From the NCBI RefSeq assembly GCF_023242365.1, contig NZ_JALLIX010000005.1, forward strand, positions 124,001 to 188,000: DNA of 64,000 nucleotides, in the 5' to 3' direction. The translations under genes and the position numbers were made by a program. This document shows positions 1 through 7,971 of this stretch, one piece after another. How positions within the stretch are numbered: the stretch's first letter is position 1; the number at the start of each line of letters is the position of its first letter. The notes beneath the pieces were generated by a model, which was not told the DNA's origin, did no database searches, and worked only from the letters and a program-made list of their open reading frames with translations. The stretch comes from Pseudomonas sp. MWU13-2100 (GTDB taxonomy: Bacteria; Pseudomonadota; Gammaproteobacteria; Pseudomonadales; Pseudomonadaceae).

Positions 1-352
1 GTTCCAGCAGGCGCTGGTTTTCCGGGGTGGTTTCGGTGTCGCACCAGAGCTTGGCCGGACGCAGGACCTGGCCCCGCTCATCGAGCAGGACCAGGCCGTG
101 TTGCTGGCCGGAGACGCCGATGCCGAGGATCGCCTGGCCATCGACGGCGGCCGCGGCCAGGGCTTGTCGGGTGGATTGGACGAAAGCGTCGAGCCATTGC
201 CCGGTGTCCTGTTCGCGGCGGCCATTGGCCTCGCTGATCATTGCATGGGGTGCCGAGCCCTGGCCCAGCACCCGACCGCTGACGGTGTCGAGGACGATGG
301 CCTTGGTGCCTTGGGTGCCGCAGTCGATGCCGAGATAGAGTTTCTGATTCAT
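1..352 (-). CDS. mtlY: Xylulokinase (polyol operon kinase), 5' part only
   Basis: This is the N-terminal part of a FGGY-family sugar kinase; the gene runs off the left edge. The first residues, MNQKLYLGIDCGTQGTKAIV, form the phosphate-1 loop of the fold (GIDCGTQGTK), and GVSGQQHGLVLLDE follows as in xylulokinases. It would phosphorylate D-xylulose, the product of D-arabitol oxidation, in the cytoplasm. It lies downstream of mtlD in the same direction, which is where mtlY sits in the P. fluorescens mannitol operon, although a 157-base gap holding a REP palindrome separates them. The start is the ATG at 352. The family call is firm; xylulose as substrate is inferred from context. Confidence 0.88.
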   Translation of the reverse strand, partial: MNQKLYLGIDCGTQGTKAIVLDTVSGRVLGQGSAPHAMISEANGRREQDTGQWLDAFVQSTRQALAAAAVDGQAILGIGVSGQQHGLVLLDERGQVLRPAKLWCDTETTPENQRLLE

Positions 353-390
353 GACGGTGCCTGGAGTTAGAGCTGGATCACTGCATCATT

Positions 391-480
391 GTGGGCGCGG
401 AGCTTGTCGGGTCGCCGCATCGCCGCGAAGGCGGCCTCAAGGTCGCTAACAGCTTCGCGGGCAAGCTCCGCTCCCACAGG
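391..480. repeat. REP-type palindrome pair between mtlD and mtlY
   Basis: Two inverted arms (GTGGGCGCGGAGCTTG and CAAGCTCCGCTCCCAC) flank about 55 bases that include the GCTTCGCGGGCAAGC motif. This is the class-A REP element found repeatedly in this window. It lies between stop and start codons inside the mtl operon and may attenuate expression of mtlY or stabilise the upstream mRNA. Confidence 0.8.
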
Positions 481-509
481 TTCATATCCCACAGGTTCAT
501 GTTCGACCG

Positions 510-1994
510 CTAGGCCGGAACGTTGGCCAACAAATGTTCCAGTGTCTTGCTCACGCCCACTTCGCGCAAGCTGTTGAAGCAGCGTTCGAACGCCGCGATA
601 AATTCGGCGGATTGGGGAATCGAGCTGCCGAAAATCTCCTCCACGGCGAACAGCCGTTGCACGATCAAGGTGTCATCCGCCACCAGCGCCTGACAGAATT
701 CGGCCCGTGGGTCAGGAATGCCGTAGGTCGCGCCGTTTTCATCGACCCCCTTGAGATACAAGGCCCAGGCCGCCACCACCAGCGCCGCGCGCTCGGTCTC
801 GCGAGCGTCGGCGATCAGTCGGTTGATGGTCGGGATGGTGAACTTGGGAAACTTCGACGAGCCATCGGAACACACCCGCTCCAACTGGTCGGCAATCGCC
901 TGGTTGGAGAAACGCCGCACCAGGGTGTCCTTGTACTCGTCCAGGTCGATACCCGGCACCGGCGCCAGCTGCGGGGTGACGTCCAGGTCCATGTAGGCAC
1001 GCATGTACTTAACGAACAGCGGATCGTTCATGGTCTCGTGGACAAACCGATAACCCTTGAGGAAACCCAGGTAGGTCAAAGCCAGGTGGCTGCCGTTGAG
1101 CAGCTTGATCTTCATCTCTTCGTAGGGGGTGACATCGTCGGTGAACTGCACGCCGACCTTTTCCCAGGCGGGGCGGCCGTTGACGAACTTGTCTTCCAGC
1201 ACCCATTGCACAAAGGGTTCGCAGACCACCGGCCAGGCATCGTCGATACCGTGTTCGTCATGCAGTTGCAGGCGATGGGCGGTGCTGGTCATCGGCGTGA
1301 TGCGGTCGACCATGGCATTGGGAAAGCTCACGTGGGCGGCGATCCAGTCATGCAGGTCGGCGTCGCGCAAGGCGGCGAAGGCCAGCAGCGCCTTGCGGGC
1401 CACGGCGCCGTTGTGGGGCAGGTTGTCACAGGACATCAGGGTGAAGGCCGGGATACCGGCGGCCCGGCGTTTGGCCAGGGCCGCGCAGAGAAAGCCGAAG
1501 ACGGTCTGTGGTGCCTCGGGGTGGGTGAGATCGTGCTGGATCTGCGGCAGGTGCGTCATGAACTCGCCGTTGCTGTCGTCGATGCAGTAGCCACCTTCGG
1601 TGATGGTCAGCGAGACGATGCGGATCTGCGGCGAGGCGAGCTTGTCGATCAAGGCCTGGCGGTCGTCCTCGGCCAGCAGCATGTCGCTGATGGCGCCGAT
1701 CACCCGGACTTCGGTGTCGTCGCTGTCGCCCAGCTCGTACAAGGTGAAAAGGTAATCCTGCCCGGCCAGGTCGTTCCGGGCGCGGCGGTCTTCGTTGCGC
1801 AGGCCGGCCCCGCAGATGGCCCAGTCCAGGCCCTCGCCGGTGTTCATCAGGGCGTCGGTGTAGTACGCCTGGTGGGCGCGATGGAAACCGCCGACGCCGA
1901 TATGGACGATGCCCTGGCGGGTATCGGCCAGGTTGTAGAGGGGCAGGCGGACTTCAGGCGCCAACTGATGGAGATTCTGTTTGTTCAGTTTCAT
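510..1994 (-). CDS. mtlD: Mannitol 2-dehydrogenase
   Basis: This is a 494-residue polyol-specific long-chain dehydrogenase, close to the roughly 493 residues of the P. fluorescens enzyme. It oxidises D-mannitol to D-fructose (and D-arabitol to D-xylulose) with NAD. Near the N-terminus GVGGFHRAHQ is the nucleotide-binding turn. In the C-terminal half KIKLLNGSH supplies the Lys-x4-Asn-x2-His catalytic signature of this family. The ATG at 1994 (MKLNKQNLHQ) is chosen over an upstream in-frame start at 2012, which would overlap mtlK. It follows mtlK by 18 bases and is certainly co-transcribed with the transporter genes. Function is firm from motif, length and operon context. Confidence 0.95.
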   Translation of the reverse strand: MKLNKQNLHQLAPEVRLPLYNLADTRQGIVHIGVGGFHRAHQAYYTDALMNTGEGLDWAICGAGLRNEDRRARNDLAGQDYLFTLYELGDSDDTEVRVIGAISDMLLAEDDRQALIDKLASPQIRIVSLTITEGGYCIDDSNGEFMTHLPQIQHDLTHPEAPQTVFGFLCAALAKRRAAGIPAFTLMSCDNLPHNGAVARKALLAFAALRDADLHDWIAAHVSFPNAMVDRITPMTSTAHRLQLHDEHGIDDAWPVVCEPFVQWVLEDKFVNGRPAWEKVGVQFTDDVTPYEEMKIKLLNGSHLALTYLGFLKGYRFVHETMNDPLFVKYMRAYMDLDVTPQLAPVPGIDLDEYKDTLVRRFSNQAIADQLERVCSDGSSKFPKFTIPTINRLIADARETERAALVVAAWALYLKGVDENGATYGIPDPRAEFCQALVADDTLIVQRLFAVEEIFGSSIPQSAEFIAAFERCFNSLREVGVSKTLEHLLANVPA

Positions 1995-2012
1995 GGCTAA
2001 GGCTCTCGGCAA

Positions 2013-3116
2013 TCAGGCGGCAGCGCGCAGCGGACGGGCGACCGCGACACCGTTGGCATCGAATAAATGGCAGTGGGCGCTGTCCAGGTGCAGTTGCAGG
2101 GTTTCTCCGTACTGGCTGGCCATATCGCCGCGGATACGCATGGTCAGGGCTTCACCCGAGGCCGTGCGCACGTGACAGAAGGTGTCGCTGCCCAGGCGTT
2201 CGCCGACATCGGCGGTGACCTGCAAGGTACAGTCGCCGGGCTTGGCGAGCTCCAGGTGTTCCGGACGAATCCCCAGGGTCACCGGGCTGCCGACGCTGAG
2301 GCCGGGGTCGCTCAGCGGCAGGCTGACGCGGGTCCCGGCCTCCAGCTCGACCTCACAGCCCTGGCCGTCGAGGCGGCTGACCTTGCCCTTGAGAAAGCCC
2401 ATTTTCGGCGTACCGAGGAAGCCGGCGACGAACAGGTTGGCCGGTGCATGGTAGAGCTCAAGGGGCGAACCGACCTGCTCGACGCGTCCGCCGTTGAGTA
2501 CCACCACCTTGTCGGCCAGGGTCATGGCTTCGACCTGGTCATGGGTCACGTAGATCATGGTGGCCTGCAGCTCCTTGTGCAGGCGCGCCAGTTCCAGGCG
2601 CATCTGTACCCGCAGGGCGGCGTCGAGGTTGGACAGCGGTTCGTCGAAGAGGAAGATCTTTGGATTACGCACAATGGCGCGGCCGATGGCGACCCGCTGG
2701 CGCTGGCCGCCGGAGAGTTGCTTGGGCTTGCGCTCCAGCAGCGGGCCGAGTTCCAGGATACGCGCGGCTTCGTTGACCTTGCGTTCCACCTCGGTCCTGG
2801 ACTCGCCGGCCAGGTCGAGGGCGAAAGACATGTTCTTGCGTACGCTCATATGCGGGTACAGGGCGTAGGTCTGGAACACCATCGCCAGGTCGCGCTTGGC
2901 CGGGCTGACTTCGGTGATATCGCGACCGTCCAGCTCGATGGTTCCGGAGGTGACTTCCTCGAGGCCCGCGATCAGTCGCAGCAGGGTTGATTTGCCACAG
3001 CCGGACGGACCGACGAAGACCACGAACTCGCGGTCGTTCACTTGCAGGTCGATGCCTTTGATGATGGACAGGCCTTCGAAGCCTTTTTGCAGATTCTTGA
3101 TTTTCAGGTTGGCCAT
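2013..3116 (-). CDS. mtlK: Polyol ABC transporter ATP-binding protein
   Basis: This 367-residue MalK/UgpC-type ATPase energises mannitol/sorbitol/arabitol uptake. Visible motifs are Walker A GPSGCGKST, the signature LSGGQRQR, Walker B FLFDEPLSN and the switch His in YVTHDQVEAMTLAD. The remaining ~130 C-terminal residues fit the MalK-type regulatory (TOBE/OB) domain, including GIRPEHLEL. The ATG at 3116 (MANLKIKNLQ) has an AGGAGCCTC-type Shine-Dalgarno just upstream. The reading frame stays open further upstream, but that stretch is antisense-like and covers a REP element, so it is not taken as coding. It is the only ATPase in the operon and pairs with MtlF, MtlG and MtlE. Confidence 0.95.
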   Translation of the reverse strand: MANLKIKNLQKGFEGLSIIKGIDLQVNDREFVVFVGPSGCGKSTLLRLIAGLEEVTSGTIELDGRDITEVSPAKRDLAMVFQTYALYPHMSVRKNMSFALDLAGESRTEVERKVNEAARILELGPLLERKPKQLSGGQRQRVAIGRAIVRNPKIFLFDEPLSNLDAALRVQMRLELARLHKELQATMIYVTHDQVEAMTLADKVVVLNGGRVEQVGSPLELYHAPANLFVAGFLGTPKMGFLKGKVSRLDGQGCEVELEAGTRVSLPLSDPGLSVGSPVTLGIRPEHLELAKPGDCTLQVTADVGERLGSDTFCHVRTASGEALTMRIRGDMASQYGETLQLHLDSAHCHLFDANGVAVARPLRAAA

Positions 3117-3148
3117 GGTGAGGCTCCTTTTGAAGTTCGCTGAGAACC

Positions 3149-3235
3149 CTGTGGGAGCCGGTTTGCCGGCGATGGCGTCCGAATGGGCGTCACAAGGCTT
3201 GAGGGCCTCATCGCTGGCAAGCCAGCTCCTGCAGG
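3149..3235. repeat. REP-type palindrome, class B, between mtlG and mtlK
   Basis: The arms are GTGGGAGCCGGTTTGCCGGC and a mirrored GCTGGCAAGCCAGCTCCTGC, with a spacer containing GTCCGAATGGGCG. The whole unit is nearly the same as the element at 62613-62700, about 59 kb away. It sits inside the transporter operon. Confidence 0.8.
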
Positions 3236-3262
3236 TTCTGTTGTGTTCAAAAAATCGCTGAT

Positions 3263-4099
3263 CTATTTCACGGCGCCGAAGGACAGGCCGCGGACCAACT
3301 GCTTCTGGCTGATCCAGCCGAAAATCAGGATCGGCGCACAGGCCAGGGTCGAGACGGCCGACAACTTGGCCCAGAACAGGCCCTCGGGGCTTGAATAGGA
3401 GGCGATCAAGGCGGTCAGCGGCGCGGCCTGCGAGGAGGTCAGGTTCAACGACCAGAACGCCTCGTTCCAGCACAGGATCAGCGACAGCAGCAGGGTCGAA
3501 GCCAGCCCGCCCTTGCTGATCGGCAGCAGTACCCGGACCATTTCCTGCCACAGGGTGGCCCCATCGAGGCGGGCAGCCTCGAGGATGTCCTTGGGGATGT
3601 CCTTGAAGTAGGTGTAAATCATCCAGACCACGATCGGCAGGTTGATCAGGGTGTAGATCACGATCAGCGCCAGGCGCGTGTCCAGCAGGCCGAAGGACTT
3701 GGCCAGCAGATAGATCGGCATCAGCACGCCCACTGGCGGCAGCATCTTGGTGGATAGCATCCACAGCAGGGTGCGTTTGGTTCGTTGGGTTTCATAGAAC
3801 GCCATGGAGTAGGCCGCCGGCACCGCGATCAGCATGCATAGCAAGGTGGCGCTGAAGGAAATCACCACCGAGTTCCAGGCGAAGTGGAAGTAGTCGCTGC
3901 GCTCCTGGATATGCAGGTAGTTCTCCAGCGTCGGGGTGAAGAAGAACTGCGGCGGCGTGGCGAACGCGTCGATCTCGGTCTTGAAGCTGGTCAGCACCAT
4001 CCAGAAGATCGGGAAGAAGATCAGGATCGCGATGGCCCAGGCCAGGGTGCCGAGCAGGACACTTTGCAGACGCCGGGATTGTTTGAGTGTGAGGGTCAT
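3263..4099 (-). CDS. mtlG: Polyol ABC transporter permease, MalG type
   Basis: This 278-residue inner-membrane permease of the binding-protein-dependent carbohydrate family has about six hydrophobic segments. The cytoplasmic EAA loop appears as EAARLDGATLWQEMVRVLLP, the contact site for the MtlK ATPase. The N-terminus (LAWAIAILIFFPIFWMVLTSF) is the first transmembrane helix. It starts at ATG 4099, 10 bases after the mtlF stop, so translation is likely coupled. It forms the heterodimeric channel with MtlF. Confidence 0.93.
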   Translation of the reverse strand: MTLTLKQSRRLQSVLLGTLAWAIAILIFFPIFWMVLTSFKTEIDAFATPPQFFFTPTLENYLHIQERSDYFHFAWNSVVISFSATLLCMLIAVPAAYSMAFYETQRTKRTLLWMLSTKMLPPVGVLMPIYLLAKSFGLLDTRLALIVIYTLINLPIVVWMIYTYFKDIPKDILEAARLDGATLWQEMVRVLLPISKGGLASTLLLSLILCWNEAFWSLNLTSSQAAPLTALIASYSSPEGLFWAKLSAVSTLACAPILIFGWISQKQLVRGLSFGAVK

Positions 4100-4109
4100 G
4101 GCGCGGGCC

Positions 4110-5036
4110 TCAAGGCTTGTCAGTCAGGTTTTTGCCGATCATCCGTACCAGGATGATCGCCGCGATATTGGCGATGATCACCGCGATCAGGCCCCCGGCC
4201 GAAGCCATGCCGACATCGAACTGCACCAGGGCCTGGTTGTAGATCAGGTAGGCCAGGTTTGTCGAGGCATAGCCCGGACCACCGTTGGTGGTGGTGAAGA
4301 TTTCCGCGAACACCGAGAGCAGGAAGATGGTTTCGATCATCACCACCACGGCGATCGGCCGGGCCAGGTGCGGCAGGGTCAGGTGCCAGAAGATCGCCAC
4401 GGGACCGGCACCGTCGAGGCGCGCGGCTTCTTTCTGTTCCTGGTCGAGGGACTGCATGGCGGTCATCAGGATCAAGATGGCGAAGGGCAGCCACTGCCAG
4501 GAGACGATGATGATGATCGACAGCAGCGGGTAATGGGCCAGCCAGTCCACCGGCTGTGCGCCGAACACACGCCACAGCGCGGCGAGAATCCCCGAGACTG
4601 GGTGGAAAATCAGGTTTTTCCAGATCAGCGCCCCGACGGTGGGCATGATGAAGAAGGGCGAGATCAACAGCACCCGGACGATGCCGCGGCCGAAGAACTC
4701 ACTGGCTTCCAGCAGCGCCGAAATCAGCACGCCGAACACCACGCTGATCAGCAGTACGCTGCCCACCAGCAACAGGGTATTGGTGGCGCCCGGGAGAAAG
4801 CCCGAGTCGGTCAGGAAGTAGGTGTAGTTTTCCAGCCCGACGAACTGGTTCTCGCCCGGATAGAGCAGGTTGTAGCGGATCAGCGAAAAGTAAACGGTCA
4901 TGCCCAGGGGCACGATCATCCACAGCAGCAACAGGCCGACTGATGGTGAGACCAGGAACCAGCCAGGGTTGCGCAGACGGCTTTTACGCAGCGGCTGGGG
5001 TATATCCATATGGGCTTTGGCAGTGGAGGTATTCAT
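4110..5036 (-). CDS. mtlF: Polyol ABC transporter permease, MalF type
   Basis: This 308-residue permease is the partner of MtlG. It has about six membrane spans and the EAA loop KEAARLDGAGPVAIFWHLTLP. The ATG at 5036 (MNTSTAKAHM) is preferred to a TTG nine bases upstream. A REP element and 176 bases separate it from mtlE, a spacing often seen where binding protein is made in excess over the membrane subunits. Confidence 0.93.
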   Translation of the reverse strand: MNTSTAKAHMDIPQPLRKSRLRNPGWFLVSPSVGLLLLWMIVPLGMTVYFSLIRYNLLYPGENQFVGLENYTYFLTDSGFLPGATNTLLLVGSVLLISVVFGVLISALLEASEFFGRGIVRVLLISPFFIMPTVGALIWKNLIFHPVSGILAALWRVFGAQPVDWLAHYPLLSIIIIVSWQWLPFAILILMTAMQSLDQEQKEAARLDGAGPVAIFWHLTLPHLARPIAVVVMIETIFLLSVFAEIFTTTNGGPGYASTNLAYLIYNQALVQFDVGMASAGGLIAVIIANIAAIILVRMIGKNLTDKP

Positions 5037-5098
5037 GGTGTTCAAAACCGATTAAGTGCAAGGAGCGGGCAATCTCAGTCCTTCGGGAGGCGAGCTTG

Positions 5099-5186
5099 TG
5101 TGGGAGCGGAGCTTGTCGGGACGCCGCACCGCCAAGCTTTTAGCGATCTTGAGGGCGCCTTCGCGAGCAAGCTCTGCTCCTACAGG
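5099..5186. repeat. REP-type palindrome between mtlE and mtlF
   Basis: The arms are TGTGGGAGCGGAGCTTGTCG and a mirrored GAGCAAGCTCTGCTCCTACA, a class-A element. Its place just after the binding-protein gene matches the known role of REP hairpins in protecting binding-protein mRNA from 3' decay (inference for this case). Confidence 0.8.
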
Positions 5187-5212
5187 GGACGGTGTGTTGT
5201 CCCCGAACCGGG

Positions 5213-6523
5213 TTACTTCGGATAACCCGCGCGTTTCATTTCGCGTTCGGTGAAGGTCTGGGCGTCGGCCAGGGCCTTGTCGACCGTGGTCTGGCCGGTC
5301 AGGGCAGCGGAGAATTGCTTGCCGACCTGGGTGCCGATGGCCTGGAACTCAGGAATGGTCACCAGCTGGATCCCGACATAAGGCACGGGTTTGGCGCTCG
5401 GGTCTTTCGGGTTGGCGGCCTTGAGCGATTCCAGGGTGATCCTGGCGAACGGCGCGGCCTTCATGTAGGCATCGCTGTAGGTCGAGGCGCGAGTGCCTGG
5501 CGGTACGTTGGCAATGCCGTCTTCCTTGGCCACCAGGGCCCCGTATTCCTTGGAAGTGGCCCAGCTGCTGAAGACTTTCGCCGCGTCCTTGGCCTTGGAG
5601 CTGGTCGGGATCGCCAGGGCCCAGGAGTAGAGCCAGGCCGAGCCTTTCTCGGTGACCTGATGCGGTGCGTAGGTAAAGCCGACATGGTCGCTGACCTTGC
5701 TCTGGGTCTTGTCGGTGACGAAGGAACCGGCCACGCTGGCGTCGACCCAGATGGCGCACTTGCCGCTGTTGAACAACGCCAGGTTTTCGTTGAAGCCGTT
5801 GCTCGAAGCGCCCGGCGGGCCGGCCTTTTTCATGGTGTCGACGTAGAAGTTCAGGGCGTTCTTCCACTCCGGACCGTTGAATTCCGGCTGCCATTTCTCA
5901 TCGAACCAGCGGGCGCCGTAGGCATTGGCCATGGTGGTGATCAGGGCCATGTTCTCGCCCCAGCCGGCCTTGCCCCGCAGGCAGATACCGTATTGCTCCT
6001 TGTCGGGGTGGTTGAGTTTGCCGGCGAATTCGCCGATCTGTTCCCAGGTCGGACGCTCGGGCATGGTCAGGCCGGCGTCCTTGAACAGGTCGGTGCGGTA
6101 GTAGGTCATGGAGCTTTCGGCGTAGAACGGCAGGGCGAACAGGGTGCCCTTGACGGAAAGACCGTCACGCACCGACGGAAATACATCGTCGATATCGTAG
6201 CTGGCGGGCAGGTTGTTCATCGGTTCCAGCCAGCCTTTGGCGCCCCAGAGTGCCGCTTCGTACATGCCGATGGTCAGCACGTCGAACTGGCCGCCCTGGG
6301 TGGCGATGTCGGTGGTCAGGCGTTGGCGCAGGACGTTTTCTTCCAGGACCACCCAGTTCAACTTGATGTCCGGGTGCTCGGCTTCGAAGGTTTTCGACAG
6401 CTTCTGCATGCGGATCATATCGCTGTTGTTGACGGTGGCGATGGTCAGAGTCTGGGCGGCTAGGCTGACGCCGCTGAGGGTGAGGCCGGTGGTGACAAGC
6501 AGTGCGGTGGCAATGGCTTTCAT
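5213..6523 (-). CDS. mtlE: Polyol ABC transporter periplasmic binding protein
   Basis: This 436-residue family-1 extracellular solute-binding protein starts with a cleavable signal peptide (MKAIATALLVTTGLTLSGVSLAAQ). It would capture mannitol, sorbitol or arabitol in the periplasm. The body shows typical elements such as NLPASYDIDDVFPSVRDGLSV and a C-terminal helix ending in REMKRAGYPK. The ATG at 6523 is preceded by AGAGGAGTG, a strong ribosome site. It is the first gene of the operon and has a good sigma-70 promoter 89 bases upstream of its start. An adjacent mtlR activator gene, usual in P. fluorescens, is not seen. Confidence 0.94.
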   Translation of the reverse strand: MKAIATALLVTTGLTLSGVSLAAQTLTIATVNNSDMIRMQKLSKTFEAEHPDIKLNWVVLEENVLRQRLTTDIATQGGQFDVLTIGMYEAALWGAKGWLEPMNNLPASYDIDDVFPSVRDGLSVKGTLFALPFYAESSMTYYRTDLFKDAGLTMPERPTWEQIGEFAGKLNHPDKEQYGICLRGKAGWGENMALITTMANAYGARWFDEKWQPEFNGPEWKNALNFYVDTMKKAGPPGASSNGFNENLALFNSGKCAIWVDASVAGSFVTDKTQSKVSDHVGFTYAPHQVTEKGSAWLYSWALAIPTSSKAKDAAKVFSSWATSKEYGALVAKEDGIANVPPGTRASTYSDAYMKAAPFARITLESLKAANPKDPSAKPVPYVGIQLVTIPEFQAIGTQVGKQFSAALTGQTTVDKALADAQTFTEREMKRAGYPK

Positions 6524-6840
6524 CGAACACTCCTCTTCATTACGCACGGAGGCGCTGAAGGTCAGTTTATTGTTGTTGTGTCTTCCGGTGCCCAGGAAGA
6601 ATCTGGCATTGATTACAGCCCTCTAACGCTGTCCTGACAAATCCTTGACGACACTTCGTTCGGTACTTTTTTGCACTGGGGCAGAATGTCGCAGGTCGGC
6701 GAAATAGCTGATCGAGGCAGGGGAGTGGGGATTTACGGGGGGATAAGGGGGTGAATCCGTACATATTATGGGCGCCCCGGTGTCCTGCAATGGGGGGGGC
6801 AATGACGGCGGTGAATGTAACGCCGCCATCGCCAGCAAAG
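6524..6840. other. Intergenic region upstream of mtlE
   Basis: This stretch of 317 bases holds no supportable gene. It contains the predicted mtlE promoter (6612-6640). Upstream of that, at about 6641-6690 read on the minus strand, lie GTGCAAAAAAGTACC and GTGTCGTCAAGGA, the place where an AraC-type activator such as MtlR would be expected to bind. The far part (6700-6840) shows a G-rich run near 6791 and no recognisable element. Confidence 0.5.
6612..6640 (-). promoter_or_regulatory. Predicted sigma-70 promoter of mtlE
   Basis: On the minus strand TTGTCA (6640-6635) and TGTAAT (6617-6612) are separated by exactly 17 bases. Each hexamer matches consensus at five of six positions. The leader to the mtlE ATG is about 80 bases. 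Confidence 0.6.
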
Positions 6841-7812
6841 CTACTCTGGCAATTGAAGCGCTTCCAGCGCCGTTTCAGTTTCAGCCAGCTTGAGTTCCAG
6901 GGTTTGAACGAGCACCTGCTGGTCTGTGACCCTGAGCTTGAGCAACCCTGCGTCCTCCTGCGCTACCCGCAGGCGCTCCCCAAGCAAGGTGCTCGTATTC
7001 TCCAGCGCTCGCGTCTGCTGAATCTGTTGCTCCGCGCGTAGCCGCTCTTTTTCCAGTTGCTCCTGCGCCAGCTTGAGCGCCTTCGTGGTTCCCCGGTTCT
7101 GTGCCAACAGCCGTTCATTATCACGGTGCAACTGGGTGATCTCGTCCTGGCGCACCAGCGCACTCTGCTGGGCCTGGCGCAACTCCATCTGCACTTGTTG
7201 AACCTGCGCTTCATGGCGGCGCTGTTCCTGATCGCGCTGGTCGCGGGCGGCACTGCGGAAATGTTCCAGTGCCTCGCGGGCATGCAGGTGCTTGTCCTCC
7301 AGGGAGCGGATCTGCTGATCCTTGTCCTTGAGACGCAATTCGTAATCGCTGCAGGCCTGGCTCAGCCCGGCGTTGCGGGTTTGCTCGGTTTGCAGCATCG
7401 AACGGGTGGCGAGCAGGTTGCTTGACTCGCCGGCCAGGGCCGCGCCCTGGATCTCGAACTGACGCCGCTGTTGCTCCAACTGTTCGGCCATCTCTGCCAA
7501 TTGCGCCTGCCATTCGGCTTGTTTCGCCGCCAGTTGCGCCCGGGCCTGCTCGACAGGTTCCCGAGCCTGTTCCTGGAGACGCTGCGCCAGCCGCGAGACC
7601 AGTTCGCCCAGTTCTTCGTCGAGTGACTCCACGGGTGCGACACGGCGCGTATCGGTGTCATCCAGTTCCTTGAGATAGCGGTGGATGGTGGTCTTGGAAC
7701 CGGTGTTGCCCATTTCGATACGTACCGCATCGATGCTCGGGTGCTCACCACGAGCGAGGATCGCCAAGCGTGCTGTTTGCACCACTGCCTTGTTTACGCC
7801 GCCACGAGCCAT
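6841..7812 (-). CDS. KfrA-like DNA-binding coiled-coil protein
   Basis: This protein has 323 residues. The first ~110 fit the KfrA N-terminal DNA-binding domain: GVNKAVVQTARLAIL, then a helix-turn-helix region with IRIEMGNTGSKTTIHRYLKEL-like spacing (SKTTIHRYL). Residues from about 85 to the end are an almost unbroken coiled coil rich in Gln, Glu, Arg and Leu. Plasmid KfrA proteins are autorepressors that bind palindromes, and their coiled coils have been linked to partition. Chromosomal relatives next to an integrase are of unknown role. It diverges from the recombinase gene at 7972 and lies in the same direction as mtlE. It starts at ATG 7812. Confidence is high for family, low for function. 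Confidence 0.85.
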   Translation of the reverse strand: MARGGVNKAVVQTARLAILARGEHPSIDAVRIEMGNTGSKTTIHRYLKELDDTDTRRVAPVESLDEELGELVSRLAQRLQEQAREPVEQARAQLAAKQAEWQAQLAEMAEQLEQQRRQFEIQGAALAGESSNLLATRSMLQTEQTRNAGLSQACSDYELRLKDKDQQIRSLEDKHLHAREALEHFRSAARDQRDQEQRRHEAQVQQVQMELRQAQQSALVRQDEITQLHRDNERLLAQNRGTTKALKLAQEQLEKERLRAEQQIQQTRALENTSTLLGERLRVAQEDAGLLKLRVTDQQVLVQTLELKLAETETALEALQLPE

Positions 7813-7836
7813 ATGCTCTCCTACGATTTCATACTG

Positions 7837-7848
7837 TGGTACGTACCA
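7837..7848. promoter_or_regulatory. Perfect 12-bp palindrome, probable KfrA-like autoregulatory operator
   Basis: TGGTACGTACCA is a perfect dyad located 25 bases upstream of the KfrA-like start codon, embedded in an AT-rich divergent promoter region. Autorepression at such a site is inferred from plasmid KfrA. Confidence 0.5.
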
Positions 7849-7901
7849 TGTATATACATAGCATATAGATTAATATGAAAAGCTGATATTTGAAATTATT
7901 G

Positions 7902-7930
7902 ACACGGGATATACTGGTATTACCCCGTGT
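7902..7930. repeat. Inverted repeat upstream of the integrase gene
   Basis: Perfect 7-base arms ACACGGG and CCCGTGT are separated by 15 bases. The left arm overlaps a consensus -35 hexamer TTGACA (7899-7904). It could be an operator or a recombinase-binding site. Confidence 0.45.
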
Positions 7931-7971
7931 GATAGGCGTTTTTCGCGATTTTGCCCTGGGAATCAGTACGA

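Noticed and set aside
534..2000. A 488-codon open frame on the plus strand
   Set aside because: It is antisense to mtlD, whose motifs and operon position are clear.
7902..7930. Rho-independent terminator before the integrase
   Set aside because: The 7-bp stem has a 15-base loop and no T-tract, and lies in a divergent promoter region.
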